NCBI RefSeq assembly: GCF_047495875.1
Contig: NC_092459.1
Location: forward strand, 36,241,634 to 36,305,633
Reading direction: 5' to 3'
Source: Pithys albifrons albifrons
Taxonomy: Eukaryota; Chordata; Aves; Passeriformes; Thamnophilidae
DNA: 64,000 nucleotides
The position numbers and the translations under genes were made by a program. The notes beneath the pieces are model-generated. The model made no database searches. It was not told the DNA's origin and was given only the letters and a program-made list of their open reading frames with translations. This document shows, one piece after another, positions 37,807-47,950 of this stretch. Each line of letters starts with the position of its first letter. Positions within the stretch are counted from its first letter, which is position 1.

Positions 37807-37814
37807 TGACGTCA
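37807..37814. promoter_or_regulatory. CRE palindrome TGACGTCA
   Basis: A full 8-bp CRE, the binding site for CREB/ATF proteins, inside the island about 15 bases upstream of the predicted leftward start. Full palindromic CREs are functional mainly near start sites, which supports a promoter here. Confidence 0.65.
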
Positions 37815-37994
37815 CCTCCCCGCCCCGCCGCGCGCTCCATTCACAACAACGCTACGCCAGAGGCGCAGCGCCCGCCGTCGCGCCTACGCGCGCCGCGGCC
37901 TCTGCGCACGAGGAGCGGCGTAGGGCCGCTTCGAGAATAGCGACCGCGCCGTCGCCGCGCCTCCCGCCTCGCCCCGCCCCGCCGGCCGCGCGCG

Positions 37995-38004
37995 GCGCAT
38001 GCGC
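37995..38004. promoter_or_regulatory. NRF1 palindrome GCGCATGCGC
   Basis: A perfect NRF1 consensus palindrome between the two predicted divergent starts. NRF1 sites are concentrated in CpG-island promoters of housekeeping genes and in bidirectional promoters. Confidence 0.65.
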
Positions 38005-38118
38005 AGAGCGGGTTCGCTCGCTCACTCCCTCCCGCGGGACGGGGGCGGGGGATGTGTGTGTGCGTGCGCGCGTGCCGGCGGACCCCGCGCCGGGGCTCGC
38101 GCCTGCTGCCGCGGGGGG

Positions 38119-38135
38119 CTCTGGGAGCCGTAGTC
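38119..38135 (-). promoter_or_regulatory. ZNF143/SBS-like motif
   Basis: On the minus strand it reads ACTACGGCTCCCAGA, matching the ACTACAANTCCCA core recognised by ZNF143 (Staf) and associated with sharp starts of housekeeping genes. It lies 20 bases upstream of the ATG at 38153, so a rightward transcript would start very near it and have a very short leader. Confidence 0.6.
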
Positions 38136-38152
38136 CGGCGCCAGCGGCCGCC

Positions 38153-38370
38153 ATGGCGGCGGGGGCGGCCGGAGAGCGCCCCGCCGCGCTGGCCATGACG
38201 GGGCCGACGTGTGGGCAGAGCGTGGTGGGCAGGGCAGAGAACACCCACCCCGGTCACCCCCGGCTGCCGGCGGGGCCGCCTCGGTGTTGGTGCCGGTCGT
38301 ATTTTACGCGCTCCGCCCCCAGGGGAAACCTCATCCTACTTGTAGTGCAGACCGCGAGCGTCCAGCAGGC
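38153..38370 (+). CDS. Possible first coding exon of a rightward gene, unidentified
   Basis: An ATG in a strong context (GCCGCCATGG) opens a frame of 72 full codons (MAAGAAGERPAALAMTGP...) that reaches a possible donor, CAGGC|GTGAGTC, at 38370/38371; the frame stops at the next codon, inside the would-be intron. A second ATG at 38195 could also be used. Upstream are the SBS motif and the NRF1 site. I do not recognise the peptide, which is rich in Ala, Gly, Pro and Arg as any CpG-island translation would be. The donor has C instead of G at its last exon base. It may instead be untranslated RNA or a chance frame, and no downstream exon was identified. Confidence 0.3.
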
Positions 38371-38483
38371 GTGAGTCAGCCGTGCCAGCATCGCCCGCAG
38401 AGACGCTCCGGGGCTGAAAACAAAAACAAAACCCTGTCAAGTGTTCCCAGCGCCGGAGCGCTGGTTGTTCTTCGCCTCCTCCC

Positions 38484-38643
38484 GGTGTGTGAGTGTGTGT
38501 GTGTGTGTCACTGTGTGTGGTGTGTGTCTGTGTGTGAGTCTGTGTGCCTGTGTGTGTGTGACTCTGTGTGTCTGTGAGTGTATGTGTCTGTGTGTGAATG
38601 TGGTGTGCGTGTGTGTGTGTCAGTGTGTGTGTGTGTGCGAGTA
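38484..38643. repeat. GT-rich microsatellite
   Basis: About 160 bases of (GT)n interrupted by GA, CT, CA and AT dinucleotides at fairly regular spacing. It marks the downstream edge of the CpG island. Alternating purine-pyrimidine sequence of this kind can adopt Z-DNA and is usually polymorphic. The many frames across it are artefacts. Confidence 0.95.
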
Positions 38644-41593
38644 GCCCGGTTTGGAATCCTTTTCCCACCCCACGGCTTGGCGCCATGGTTCCTTCTGCCA
38701 AATGGGAAGCTGTGATTCCTGCACATTTCCCTGGTGCCGCAGCCCGTGCTTCTGAGCGAGACCCCAAATGTCACTGGACACGAAATGCAGTCAGCAGAAC
38801 CGGTACATGAAAGAGCCGCGTTCCACAAGCCCGAGTTACTCAGCCGGGCTAGGACAGACCAACATAAAGATGAAAGACGACTGATAAAAAGGAAAGTTGG
38901 AAAATAAATGATTCACAATAGGGGCCATGAGTGAGATTATCTCTGGAGACATCTCTAATTAAAGGACGTTGGATAACTAGAGGGTTACATTTTCCTGGGT
39001 CAGTGGTCTTGAAAAAGCAATTGGAGTTGCAGTAAATGTCAATAAAGAATGATGGTGACCTACTGCTAACAAAAGCACGTTCAGTAATTAACGTGCATGT
39101 TTGTTATTTTTTCTGCGTTTGTCAGTTTTCATTGTACATTTTCATCCTCTGTTTCCCCCTTTCACTACGGACAGATAATACACTGTGTTGTCTCTATCTC
39201 TGAAAGAGGAGCAATTCCTGTGAAGTTATCTCACTGATGTCTTCTGAAATTGCAGGATCTTTGTTGGGCTACCTGCATTTTCAAAGTCTGTTAAACTATG
39301 GAAGACTGTGTTGTCAACAAAGATTCAACACTTTGTATGTAAGGACAAATATACCACCACTTCTCAAAAGCATGCTTCTCCCCGGCTTGCATTTTGCACC
39401 ATTGTCTGCTTGTGTAAAGTGAAAAGCATTTAGTTCCATAGCATTTTACCACTACTTCTAGCTACATGTGGCTGCAGAATAGCACCCCACTGAAAATTTT
39501 GACTCAAACTTCACTTTCCAAGTAATGTTCATATAAAGCCATGCTCACAAATGCCATTTAGGTTCTGGTTCTGCAGTCATATATGGTGTTAAGCATGTGA
39601 AAAGTCCCACAGTGTGTAAAGAGATTTGTCATGTGTTTAAACACTAGCAGGGCTGAATCTTCTTGTTGCCTTGTTTTTCCCTGAGTCACAAAAATAACTT
39701 TGTATTGACATGAGAGATAAAAATACTATAATGAAAAGGATGGAGAGATAAAAATAAGCCCTGTAGCATTTGTAAGGTTTTAGTTAGCATGCTGCGTGCT
39801 CATTGTGCCACTGCATCCAAAGTGTGTGTATTCTGTTATTCACAGCATGCCACAGGAGATACGGCTCCAGGTAGTCAAAGCTGTCCCAGCTGAAAACTCG
39901 ACAAAGTGCGGTGTGTACATGTCTGCCCACAGCACACATTTCTGAAAGGCACAATAATTGCCTTTATCTCACTGGCCGATGTTTTAAAATGAATGTTACT
40001 ATTGGCTGAAAGGAAAGGTAAAGTGGAAATGTCCATTTTAGATTTTATTGCAGTGCCTTCCGTGTGAACCAGACCATATTTGTGCAAGACAAAAACGGGC
40101 ACAGAGTGAGACAAGCTAGAGTTCGTCAGGACTGCTCATATAGGCTTTCTGAAAACTCACTCAGCACCTCTATGCATCTTTTGGTACCCAAATTATTATT
40201 AATAATTTTGTGATCAACTCATAATAGAAGACAAGGTTGACATTCCCATATATCACTCAGATTGTGATTTTATTATGGTCATTATATCTCTATATATTAT
40301 TTTATCTCTCTTTAAAACTAGAGAACTGGGGAAAATTTGACAGAGTTGATTTCCAAACACAGAAGGAATATTAGACTAACCAAATTAAACCTACCATTTA
40401 AAAATGCTACTTTTATATCCTGTCTTCTACTTTTTAATGCCTTGACTTCCCAGTTTGTTCCCAAACTGTTTATAATCCAGTGAAAAAATCCAGTCTGATC
40501 CTGTTTCCTTTGCAATCAACTATTTCCATGCCTCAAGTTTTGTATATGTAACTAGTTCTGGACCATTTTGCTTGAAGAGCAGCCAAACATATATTCCAGA
40601 CAAATATGAGTTATTTGAAGAGACGTCTCTCAAAACAATTCACAATTTGTCAAGCAACAACAACAAAATAAGGTAAGAATAAATGTGAAGAAACACCATT
40701 TAGAAATTGACCCATGAATACTTAAGGGACAACTTGCCATGAATGCTGCAATGCCACCCTTGAGAAAAGGCTTCATCCACACATTCAACTTCCTTTAGCT
40801 CAGCTCTATGGACAAATTTCCTGGTTATATATCACCTTTACTAACATCTTAATTAGATGGTTTCTCCACACTGCAGTGACTTCATCCCTTTAGAGAAGAC
40901 TGCCTGGTTGAGCTTATGTCTCTTGACCTACTTTTCAGTTGTTTCTTTTTGGATAGCACAAAACTTTGCAGAAAAGCTGAATTGTGAATATATATTTCAA
41001 TCATATTTCATATGTAAATTTAAAAGATTTTAATGTAAATCCAATATTGTAAAACATGTCCCAACATCCCTTTCTTAGATCTCATTTACATATCAATCTC
41101 ATCACTTGAGTAGTCTTAATAGTGCCACTTGTTGGAAAGCTCTGTGTATTGCAAGGTATTTATTTCAGTCACATATTTATAAAAACAAGTGGCTTTTTCC
41201 TAGTGATAGGCAATTCATAATTTAAAGTGCTATGGGAAGACAAGTACTGCAGACTTGGCTTCAACCACTCTGAGTCAAAGACTTTATGAAAGAGCAACAC
41301 GTTAGTGGATCTTATGCAATTCGATCTTTACAATGGTAATGAATAAGTGAAAAGGGAAAAATAAGGACAAATTTTGCAGGTTTTAATTCAGGAATTTGTC
41401 ATTTCCTTCTGAAGTACATTTTACCCTGAAGCACTTGGGTGAAAAATATCAGCTTTCCTGGATAAGACTTGGTCCTGCGCACAGATCTAAGTCATTATTG
41501 GTAATTATGCACATATTCTCCTGGGTTGTGCAGGTAGAGTTAATGACATTGCATCATTTTCTTTGCAGTGATTAAGAAATTCACAGTTGATTA

Positions 41594-41794
41594 CTGGTTA
41601 TACTGAAGGCACCATATGTCTTTTCGCAACCAGATTCTGACACACCCCAGGTACATTGTGTTTCCTGGAGCAATGACGGTATGAACAGCACGCCCTGAGT
41701 CAGTGGCTGTGACAGCTATGGAGGAGACATTGTCATGGTGCGCGATATCAAAGATCCACAGTGTAATGTCTCCGGAGCGAGGCTTGACATCACA
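41594..41794 (-). pseudogene. WD40-like reading-frame fragment
   Basis: Minus-strand codons from 41794 down to 41594 are stop-free for 67 residues and include the segment SGDITLWIFDIAHHDNVSSI (codons near 41780-41725) followed by AVTATDSGRAV. The pattern G-D/S-x-x-L-W, a short gap, H-D-x-V, then S-G-x-x-A resembles the end of one WD40 blade and the start of the next. Stops close on both sides, there is no ATG, and neither end has a convincing splice site. If real it is most likely a gene relic, or an exon whose splice sites I misjudge. The parent gene cannot be named, and a chance match is possible. Confidence 0.25.
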
Positions 41795-42140
41795 TCAAAA
41801 GCTCCACAAAGGAACATTTGTCATGCACAGAGCTTCAGATCCCTGGCATGATATTTTGAGGGTCTGGCAAGATATATTTGAAATATATTGAAGTCCTAAC
41901 AAAGCATTGCTTCTGGGACTAAAATTATAGTGTCAGGAAGCAAGGTAGGAAAACATGGCAGGCACTGACCTTTAAAAAAATAGATGCAGATAACATAATA
42001 AAAAGGAAATATAAGGAGCTCTTTGTATGTCAAGAAATAGAGGGTCAGGAATCATTAAGGTTATGCATTATGTCCAAAAATGGTTCCATGGTCACTAAGT
42101 CAAAAGGTGGAATCTTCTCTGGGTTTTATCATTTTTTCTT

Positions 42141-42160
42141 AAAAAAAAAAAAAAAAAAAA
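42141..42160 (+). repeat. A20 run
   Basis: Twenty consecutive A residues after CATTTTTTCTT. It resembles a retroposed poly(A) tail, but the sequence before it has no recognisable processed gene and no flanking duplication was found. Confidence 0.95.
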
Positions 42161-42994
42161 GAAGCAAACTGTTCAGATCATCTGCTTGCTGGGATTGAGA
42201 TTGCTGGACTTTGGTTTGACATATATTAATTTGGGAGAAGTAATTGCAACACTTATGCTAGACAGGCAGGACCTAAACATTATTCTTTCCATTGGTTCTC
42301 CAGGAGGTCAGAATTTGTCATCCTCAAAGCAAATGCAATCCTAACAGTCTGCTGGTAACTTCAAGTTCAATGCTGTGAGAAAGGCTGGAGGTACAGACCA
42401 TAGCAAGTCCTGGACAGGGCCATTGAGGTTAAGACTTTGTCCTTGCTCATTTTGCTTTAAATCCGTGCCACCTTGTGAGAACTTCCTCAGCTCTATTACT
42501 GCTTTCAATTTATTTTTTGTAACTTATTGTGCTCATTATTACTTTCAAGCTGTCAGTAATGCTTTAGAATTTGCATTTAGAATTGTATTTTAAAATATAA
42601 TATATTTTTAATTTTTTTAAGAGTTCTATAGATCAGCTCTGGCAAATTCCATGATTCTGCAGGTCAGGATGATCTCAGAGTCTGTTTCTAAAAGCAAGGA
42701 CATCTGTAATGACATATTCAAACTTTAGTTCATATTCCCTGACCACTGAGAATCAGCACAAGTGAATCAGCTCTAACAGCCATTTGAGGGCGATTGTGGA
42801 CAAAACCTAATTTTAGCTCAGCTTGCTCAAAAGCTTTGTAATCCATCTTTTCCAGCATACTTTGTTTTTATGATTGTTGTATTTAGAGTATACAGATTTG
42901 TCAGAAAATACCCTCCCTGTCTATCCAGCTAGTCCTGAAATCTGAGAGTCTGGATGCAGCTGAGCTTAATTTCTGACTAGAAACCATTCGGCAC

Positions 42995-43041
42995 TGTGTT
43001 CATTAAGATTGTGTTCATTAAGATTGTGTTCATTAAGATTG
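42995..43041. repeat. Three tandem copies of a 15-bp unit
   Basis: The unit TGTGTTCATTAAGAT occurs three times without mismatch (42995-43009, 43010-43024, 43025-43039) plus two bases of a fourth. Perfect identity indicates a recent expansion. Confidence 0.95.
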
Positions 43042-46000
43042 CAGATGCACAAATAGTTTGGGTTACACTGCAAGTCTGGGCTCATTTGTGATCACAGATT
43101 TGAAAATAGTGCAGTTTACTAATTCGGCAGTGTAGGTCTGGTTGGGTTCAATAGGAATTTTCACAAACATAGGTTTACAAATAATAAGGATTATTGGAGC
43201 AACATATTCTTCTTAAATTACTGGTGATAAATCCACTAGACCTGCAATATATTAGTATATAATGCTGTGTACAAGTGTTCCCGGGTATGCTCCGACCCCG
43301 TCAGAGGAGCAAATCTTACCAAATGTGCCTCTGGCTTTGGGGAAGAGACAGAAGCAAGCCTGTCAACCTGTATGCTAGCTGGGGGATTTCAAATGCGGGT
43401 TTCTACTTTGTGGGAGAAGTGGAGGTGAGACTCTTGTCAAATATTCTGTTACTGCTCTCATAAAAGGGGGAGGCAGGACAGCCACTTCCTGTGTAAATGA
43501 GGGACGAGGAGAGTTACAGAGGGAGATTACAAAGACCCTGGGTCTTGCCCAAGGCTGAAACAGAATCATGACACCTTGGTACCACTCCCTCTTCCACCTG
43601 ACCAATTGATAAGGGTCATCCAGCCTCTGCCTGATAACTTATCCCCCAATACTATCTAATGGAAATCCCTTCATCACATAGCTCATGGCATAGCTCATAG
43701 GCCTCATTCCTACAAGTTATTCAGAAAAGTGGAAGTATCTGCATCAACCTGTGTGACTGGAGGCAAAACTTCTGCTTCAGTCAGGCTGTCCTTCTGCAAA
43801 CCAAGGGACACACAAGAGGGTTAGAAAAAAGCTTCTTTCTCTTGAGCAGTGCCAAGGGAGGGAAAACTTCTAGTACTGGTGAACAAGGAGGGCATGTGGA
43901 GATTAATGTAGATGTGACAGAGTGGTGTTTGTGTTTTAGATACTAAATATGAGGCTGGAGAATTTTTCCATTCAGGAGCTCAGAGATACTTTTGACCAGC
44001 CTAGGCTGCAGTTCTGACATGTTGCAGGACAGCAGTTATCTGGCAAGATTTAGTTCAAAGTCTTGATTTGGGGAAGGAACAGAAGATAGGTAAGAAAAAC
44101 ACATTGTTTATGTGGAGAGAAATTGCTCTTTCTAAAAAGTTTTCTACTCCATGTAGTCTTCAACATCATTGAGATTTTATTCACATGTGTCAGTGGCTGA
44201 CTAGACTCAAATCCACTAATTAAGAATTAGAGCCTAGAGGTAATTATTACTCACAAAGATACTTAGTTGATAACAGTTCTGACCTTCTAGCACCCATGAT
44301 TCTGCTTCCAGAGCATAACTGTAACAGCGGCCTTGTGCAAATGGATTTCTTTCCTTCCTGGCAGAATTGTGCAGCCACAGCCGAGGTCATCTGGCTGTTG
44401 TCGCAGGGGATTCACAAGGAGTTTCTTCAGAACCAGCAGTTGTGGTGGAATGTCTGACTGGATGCCTGACTGGCTCTTGTGCTTCTGGCAATGTCTCTCT
44501 TGGTTTCAGCTCTGGGCTGCTGTCATGGTGTCTGTGCTCTCCCTTTTCCTCTGCAGGAGGAGGCATACTTAAGGCGAGGAGGTATTTCTGATGATGAGTC
44601 ATGCACGATGGAAAAGATGGAGCCATGATGACAGTGCAGTGCTGGTGGGACTGGAAGAGGAGCCTGGGGCTGGGCCATGGAGAGAAGAGGAGGACAAATC
44701 AGAGTGCAAAGCCACCAGCTTTGGCAGAGTCTGGCAGTGGTAGACCCTACTGTGTTATGAGAGATGGTCAAGGTGCCCATCAGTGTGCCTTCAGAGGGAG
44801 GAGTGGGGAGTGACATGCAGCAACACGTGGGAAAATAAAATTTAAAAGGCAAGTCTGATCGTCATGTAGTTTAATAATAATATGTGCTTCATGAAGCTGA
44901 AACATGACTGAAGCATAAGAAACCTTGTGGAGGTCAGGGATGGCTTCTGGCTGAATAGAGGCTAGAGAAGGACTTGGGGGAGTGCTGGTGGAGAATACAG
45001 AGATTGCAGATGTACTGTCACTCATCAGGCATACACTGGCCCTATTGGCATTGTGGCTCTCCCTCCCTCTGATGGCCTTGGAGAAGATGGTAGAGTATTT
45101 TGGACTGGTCATTGCAGGTTGTCCCTGACACTCTGCAGTTCTGGGGGTACGGGATGGTGTTGGACTGCATTCACGCTGAAGGCTTTGTCTTTTGCAGGGA
45201 CAGTTTATTCTACTTTTAGCTCTAATACTAACCAAAGACTTGGGACGCCAAGAAGCTATGGATTTCCACTCACATAATTATCTGTTTGAATTTACACCTT
45301 ATATCCATTCCTTTTGCTTTTTTCAAGAAGGCACCTTAAGCAAGGACAGGGACAGAAAATGTATTTCTGCAAGGATGAAGATGGCTCTTTCCATGCAGAA
45401 GGACTTTATTATAAGCTACATTCGTCTATTTTTTTATTATTACATAGTGGTGCTGAAGTGTTAACACTTAAGGCAGAGATCAAGTCTCTGTTATTTTTCT
45501 GTTTTATAGGTGAAAGCAGAGGGCATTTGCTTGCAGTGTGTGGGGTGGGGTGTTTTTGGTAGCAGCAGCAAATAACTGTGACCCCTGATTACTGGAGTGA
45601 TTTAAAGCTGCTCTTTGCTATGTTAACTTGAAGTTGCAAACTATAAAGGTTTGCAGTGAATAGCTTATGAATAGAAAAGGGACTCTGTTGGAACTCGCTA
45701 TTATGTTTGAAGTTGGTAGAAACTAGAGATTGAAAAGACCTGCTGGTTCACTGAATTAATTCATTGCACATGCAAGACAGAAACTTCTGGTGTACTGACA
45801 TCCTTCCTATGTTTCTCGGGGAAAAGAAAACACGTTAAGTTGTTTCTGGACCAAATGCTTTGACACAGTTCAATCCATTAGGATGTCTAAATTTTGATCC
45901 ACTCTGCCATCTAGTTAATTTTTGCATCAGATTTTCAATGTCAGTTGCAGAATGAAAAAATAAAGCTTCATGAAGAAGAAAGATGATTTATTATGTGTTT

Positions 46001-47614
46001 CTATTTCTTAGAGTGAAGGGAAATACAATTCTGTAGCTGTTTCATTTCTGGTTTTCTCTGAAGAATTGTCAGTTTCGTCTAAATGAAGATGTTGTGAAAA
46101 CATCCATGAAACACAAGGTTGATAATAAATCAGAAAAATGTTTTTAACAACTGGCAACCCACAACATTTGAAATCCACTAACAATAGGAGTAAAAGCACA
46201 TAAGCAGTTGGTAAGGAAACAAAAATTTGATGATGTTTGGTGATTATGCCAAGTGAAAAGAAAAAAGTAAACAAAGGCTGTAAAGAGTGACAAGGAAATT
46301 CCATGAGAAGAAATGTCACTTGTCTAATAATTGTACTTAATTTAACCAGACATGTAGGCCAAGAAACCTTCGGGTTTTTAGTGTTTTTTTTTAATGGGCT
46401 TTCATAGGAAGTTGATAGAGTTCCTCAAAGGAATAGACTTGCTAGCTGCAATTTATGTGTGGTACAGCCTACTTTTGTCTTTAGCTTATGAAATTTGGTC
46501 TAGTTTGTCATGACTACTTTCTTTGTTAAAAGGTAAAATGCACATTGGGCAAATGTTCTATGGCAATTTGCATAAAAAGTGATGACAAAGAGCAATTAAT
46601 TCCTCATTATTATGCAGTGAAATGCTACTTTGCTCCTAAGTGACTGTAGAGGAGGGTTTTTTCTCTGTGTGTAAATCTGTTGCGGCATTGTTCTAAAAAT
46701 AGTACTTAAGAGCCCTCTGCACTCTTTATAAATCAAGGTCTCTGACACTCCATTCATTTCTCCACAGAGAGATTTTTCTCACACATGCTGAACACTACAA
46801 GTATCTCCCCAAATATTCATCACAATAATAAGCATCAAAATTTTGTTAGATAAAGCAAGATAGACCAATTCAGTATTTTGTAAAATTAGATCTCTATCCT
46901 TTTTATCTGGAGATCAGTATTCAAAGTACACTCAGATCACACACAAATAGAAACATATTCCTACCACACACAGCCCGTCTGTACAGAACAAAGAGTCAAG
47001 ATATCATTTTCTATGAAGGCTCGATTCTGAGTACAGATTTCATTACCAGCTTACCATAGGATAATGAAATTCCTTCAGGGCAAAAATGAGGTACATCAAA
47101 GAGGCAGGATGGAGAGGCAGACTTTGTTAGTGCATGCTCTGTCACCTGCATTACTGGTCCTTGCCTGCCTTTAACTTGTAAGGAAATGCTAGTAATTCAA
47201 ACCCTTTTATTGGATCAACATATATATATATTTGCATTAATGTATGTGTATGCACACGTGCACATAGAAATATGTATTTTTCAATGTACAAAACCTTCTG
47301 GAAGTTGTGTGACTTCTTTGCAGCTGAAATGGAATACAGAAAATAATTAATTTCTTACTAGCAAAATATTACCCATAGAGGTCCTAAAAACATCTTTGTA
47401 TTTACTAAATAAATTCTGTGTGCACCATGTAGACAAATTACCCTTCCTGCAACTTTGCCTTTTTATTTCTGTGGCAATTGAGGGTGACTTTAGTGCCTAT
47501 GGAAATGAGAGGACAATGTTCGGCAAGAACCAGGAGCTGCTGAAAACATGAATCACTAAAGCATTCCCACAAAGCTTTGCTGATCTGGGAACAAAAGGGT
47601 TGCCCTACAGAAAC

Positions 47615-47950
47615 ACATCACACGTCTATCTAGTCCAGCATCCCGCCTCTGGCAGCGGCCAGTAACTGATGCTTCAGAGCAAATCAAAACCACAGCAAGC
47701 ACCTAGCTAATTATGAGATGCTATGTGTAGAGGGAAAAAAATGGTTGATCCTGACTCACATGAGAGCAGTTTATGCCCTGAAGCATGAGGTTTGATTTCC
47801 CTTGTATCCGTTTGCTTAACTCACACAGTTGCAAATACTATTTATGCTTAAAAGAGTTTCTAATCCTCCCTTGGATTCTAATCAACAATCTGCCTCAATA
47901 ACCTGAGAGTTACCAGGAAGTTCTCGGGGCTGAGCACACACTGGATAGAA
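47615..47950. mobile_element. Probable ancient CR1/L3-like repeat remnant
   Basis: The segment TCTATCTAGTCCAGCATCCC with CTCTGGCAGCGGCCAGTAACTGATGC resembles a widespread sauropsid repeat block ('atctagtccagtatcctgtctc...acagtggccagtaccagatg') seen at the reversed 3' ends of old CR1-type LINEs. The following 250 bases, with TCTAATCCTCCCTTGGATTC near 47860, could be its continuation. Divergence is high and the limits are approximate. Assignment rests on memory of the family pattern. Confidence 0.45.

Larger units (their letters stand above)
36545..38440. promoter_or_regulatory. CpG island, probable bidirectional promoter
   Basis: Within a few hundred bases the sequence changes from AT-rich to extremely GC- and CpG-rich, then reverts after about 38440. 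The island holds a CRE palindrome (37807-37814), a palindromic NRF1 site (37995-38004), a ZNF143/SBS motif (38119-38135) and a YY1-like GCCGCCATGGCGGC (38147-38160), a set typical of TATA-less vertebrate promoters. A strong splice donor leaves leftward at 37120/37119 on the minus strand. A weaker donor leaves rightward after 38370. The long open frames here (minus 36451-37134 and others) are the expected by-product of stop-poor GC-rich DNA and are not called as genes. The genes served could not be named. Confidence 0.85.
38644..47610. other. Long anonymous AT-rich stretch with minor repeats
   Basis: No exon or young transposon recognised over 9 kb apart from the separate entries at 41594-41794, 42141-42160 and 42995-43041. 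The part 46540-46640 (ATTTGCATAAAA, CAATTAATTCC) has the look of conserved enhancers, but single-sequence evidence cannot show this. A (TA)7 run lies at about 47218-47231. If the island fires rightward, this is its first intron. Confidence 0.5.

Noticed and set aside
36943..37940. Overlapping long plus and minus frames in the island (such as 36943-37404, 37385-37780, 37841-38257)
   Set aside because: They overlap each other in many frames and encode only low-complexity sequence translated from GGGA, GCC and CTG repeats.
38336..38828. Thr/His-repeat frames across the GT microsatellite
   Set aside because: Translation of a dinucleotide repeat, not a protein.
42100..42161. Processed pseudogene ending in the A20 run
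   Set aside because: No coding remnant on the plus strand just upstream and no flanking duplication; the WD40-like scrap nearby is on the other strand.
42995..43041. CRISPR-like array
   Set aside because: Direct tandem copies without spacers in a vertebrate genome; this is a short tandem repeat.
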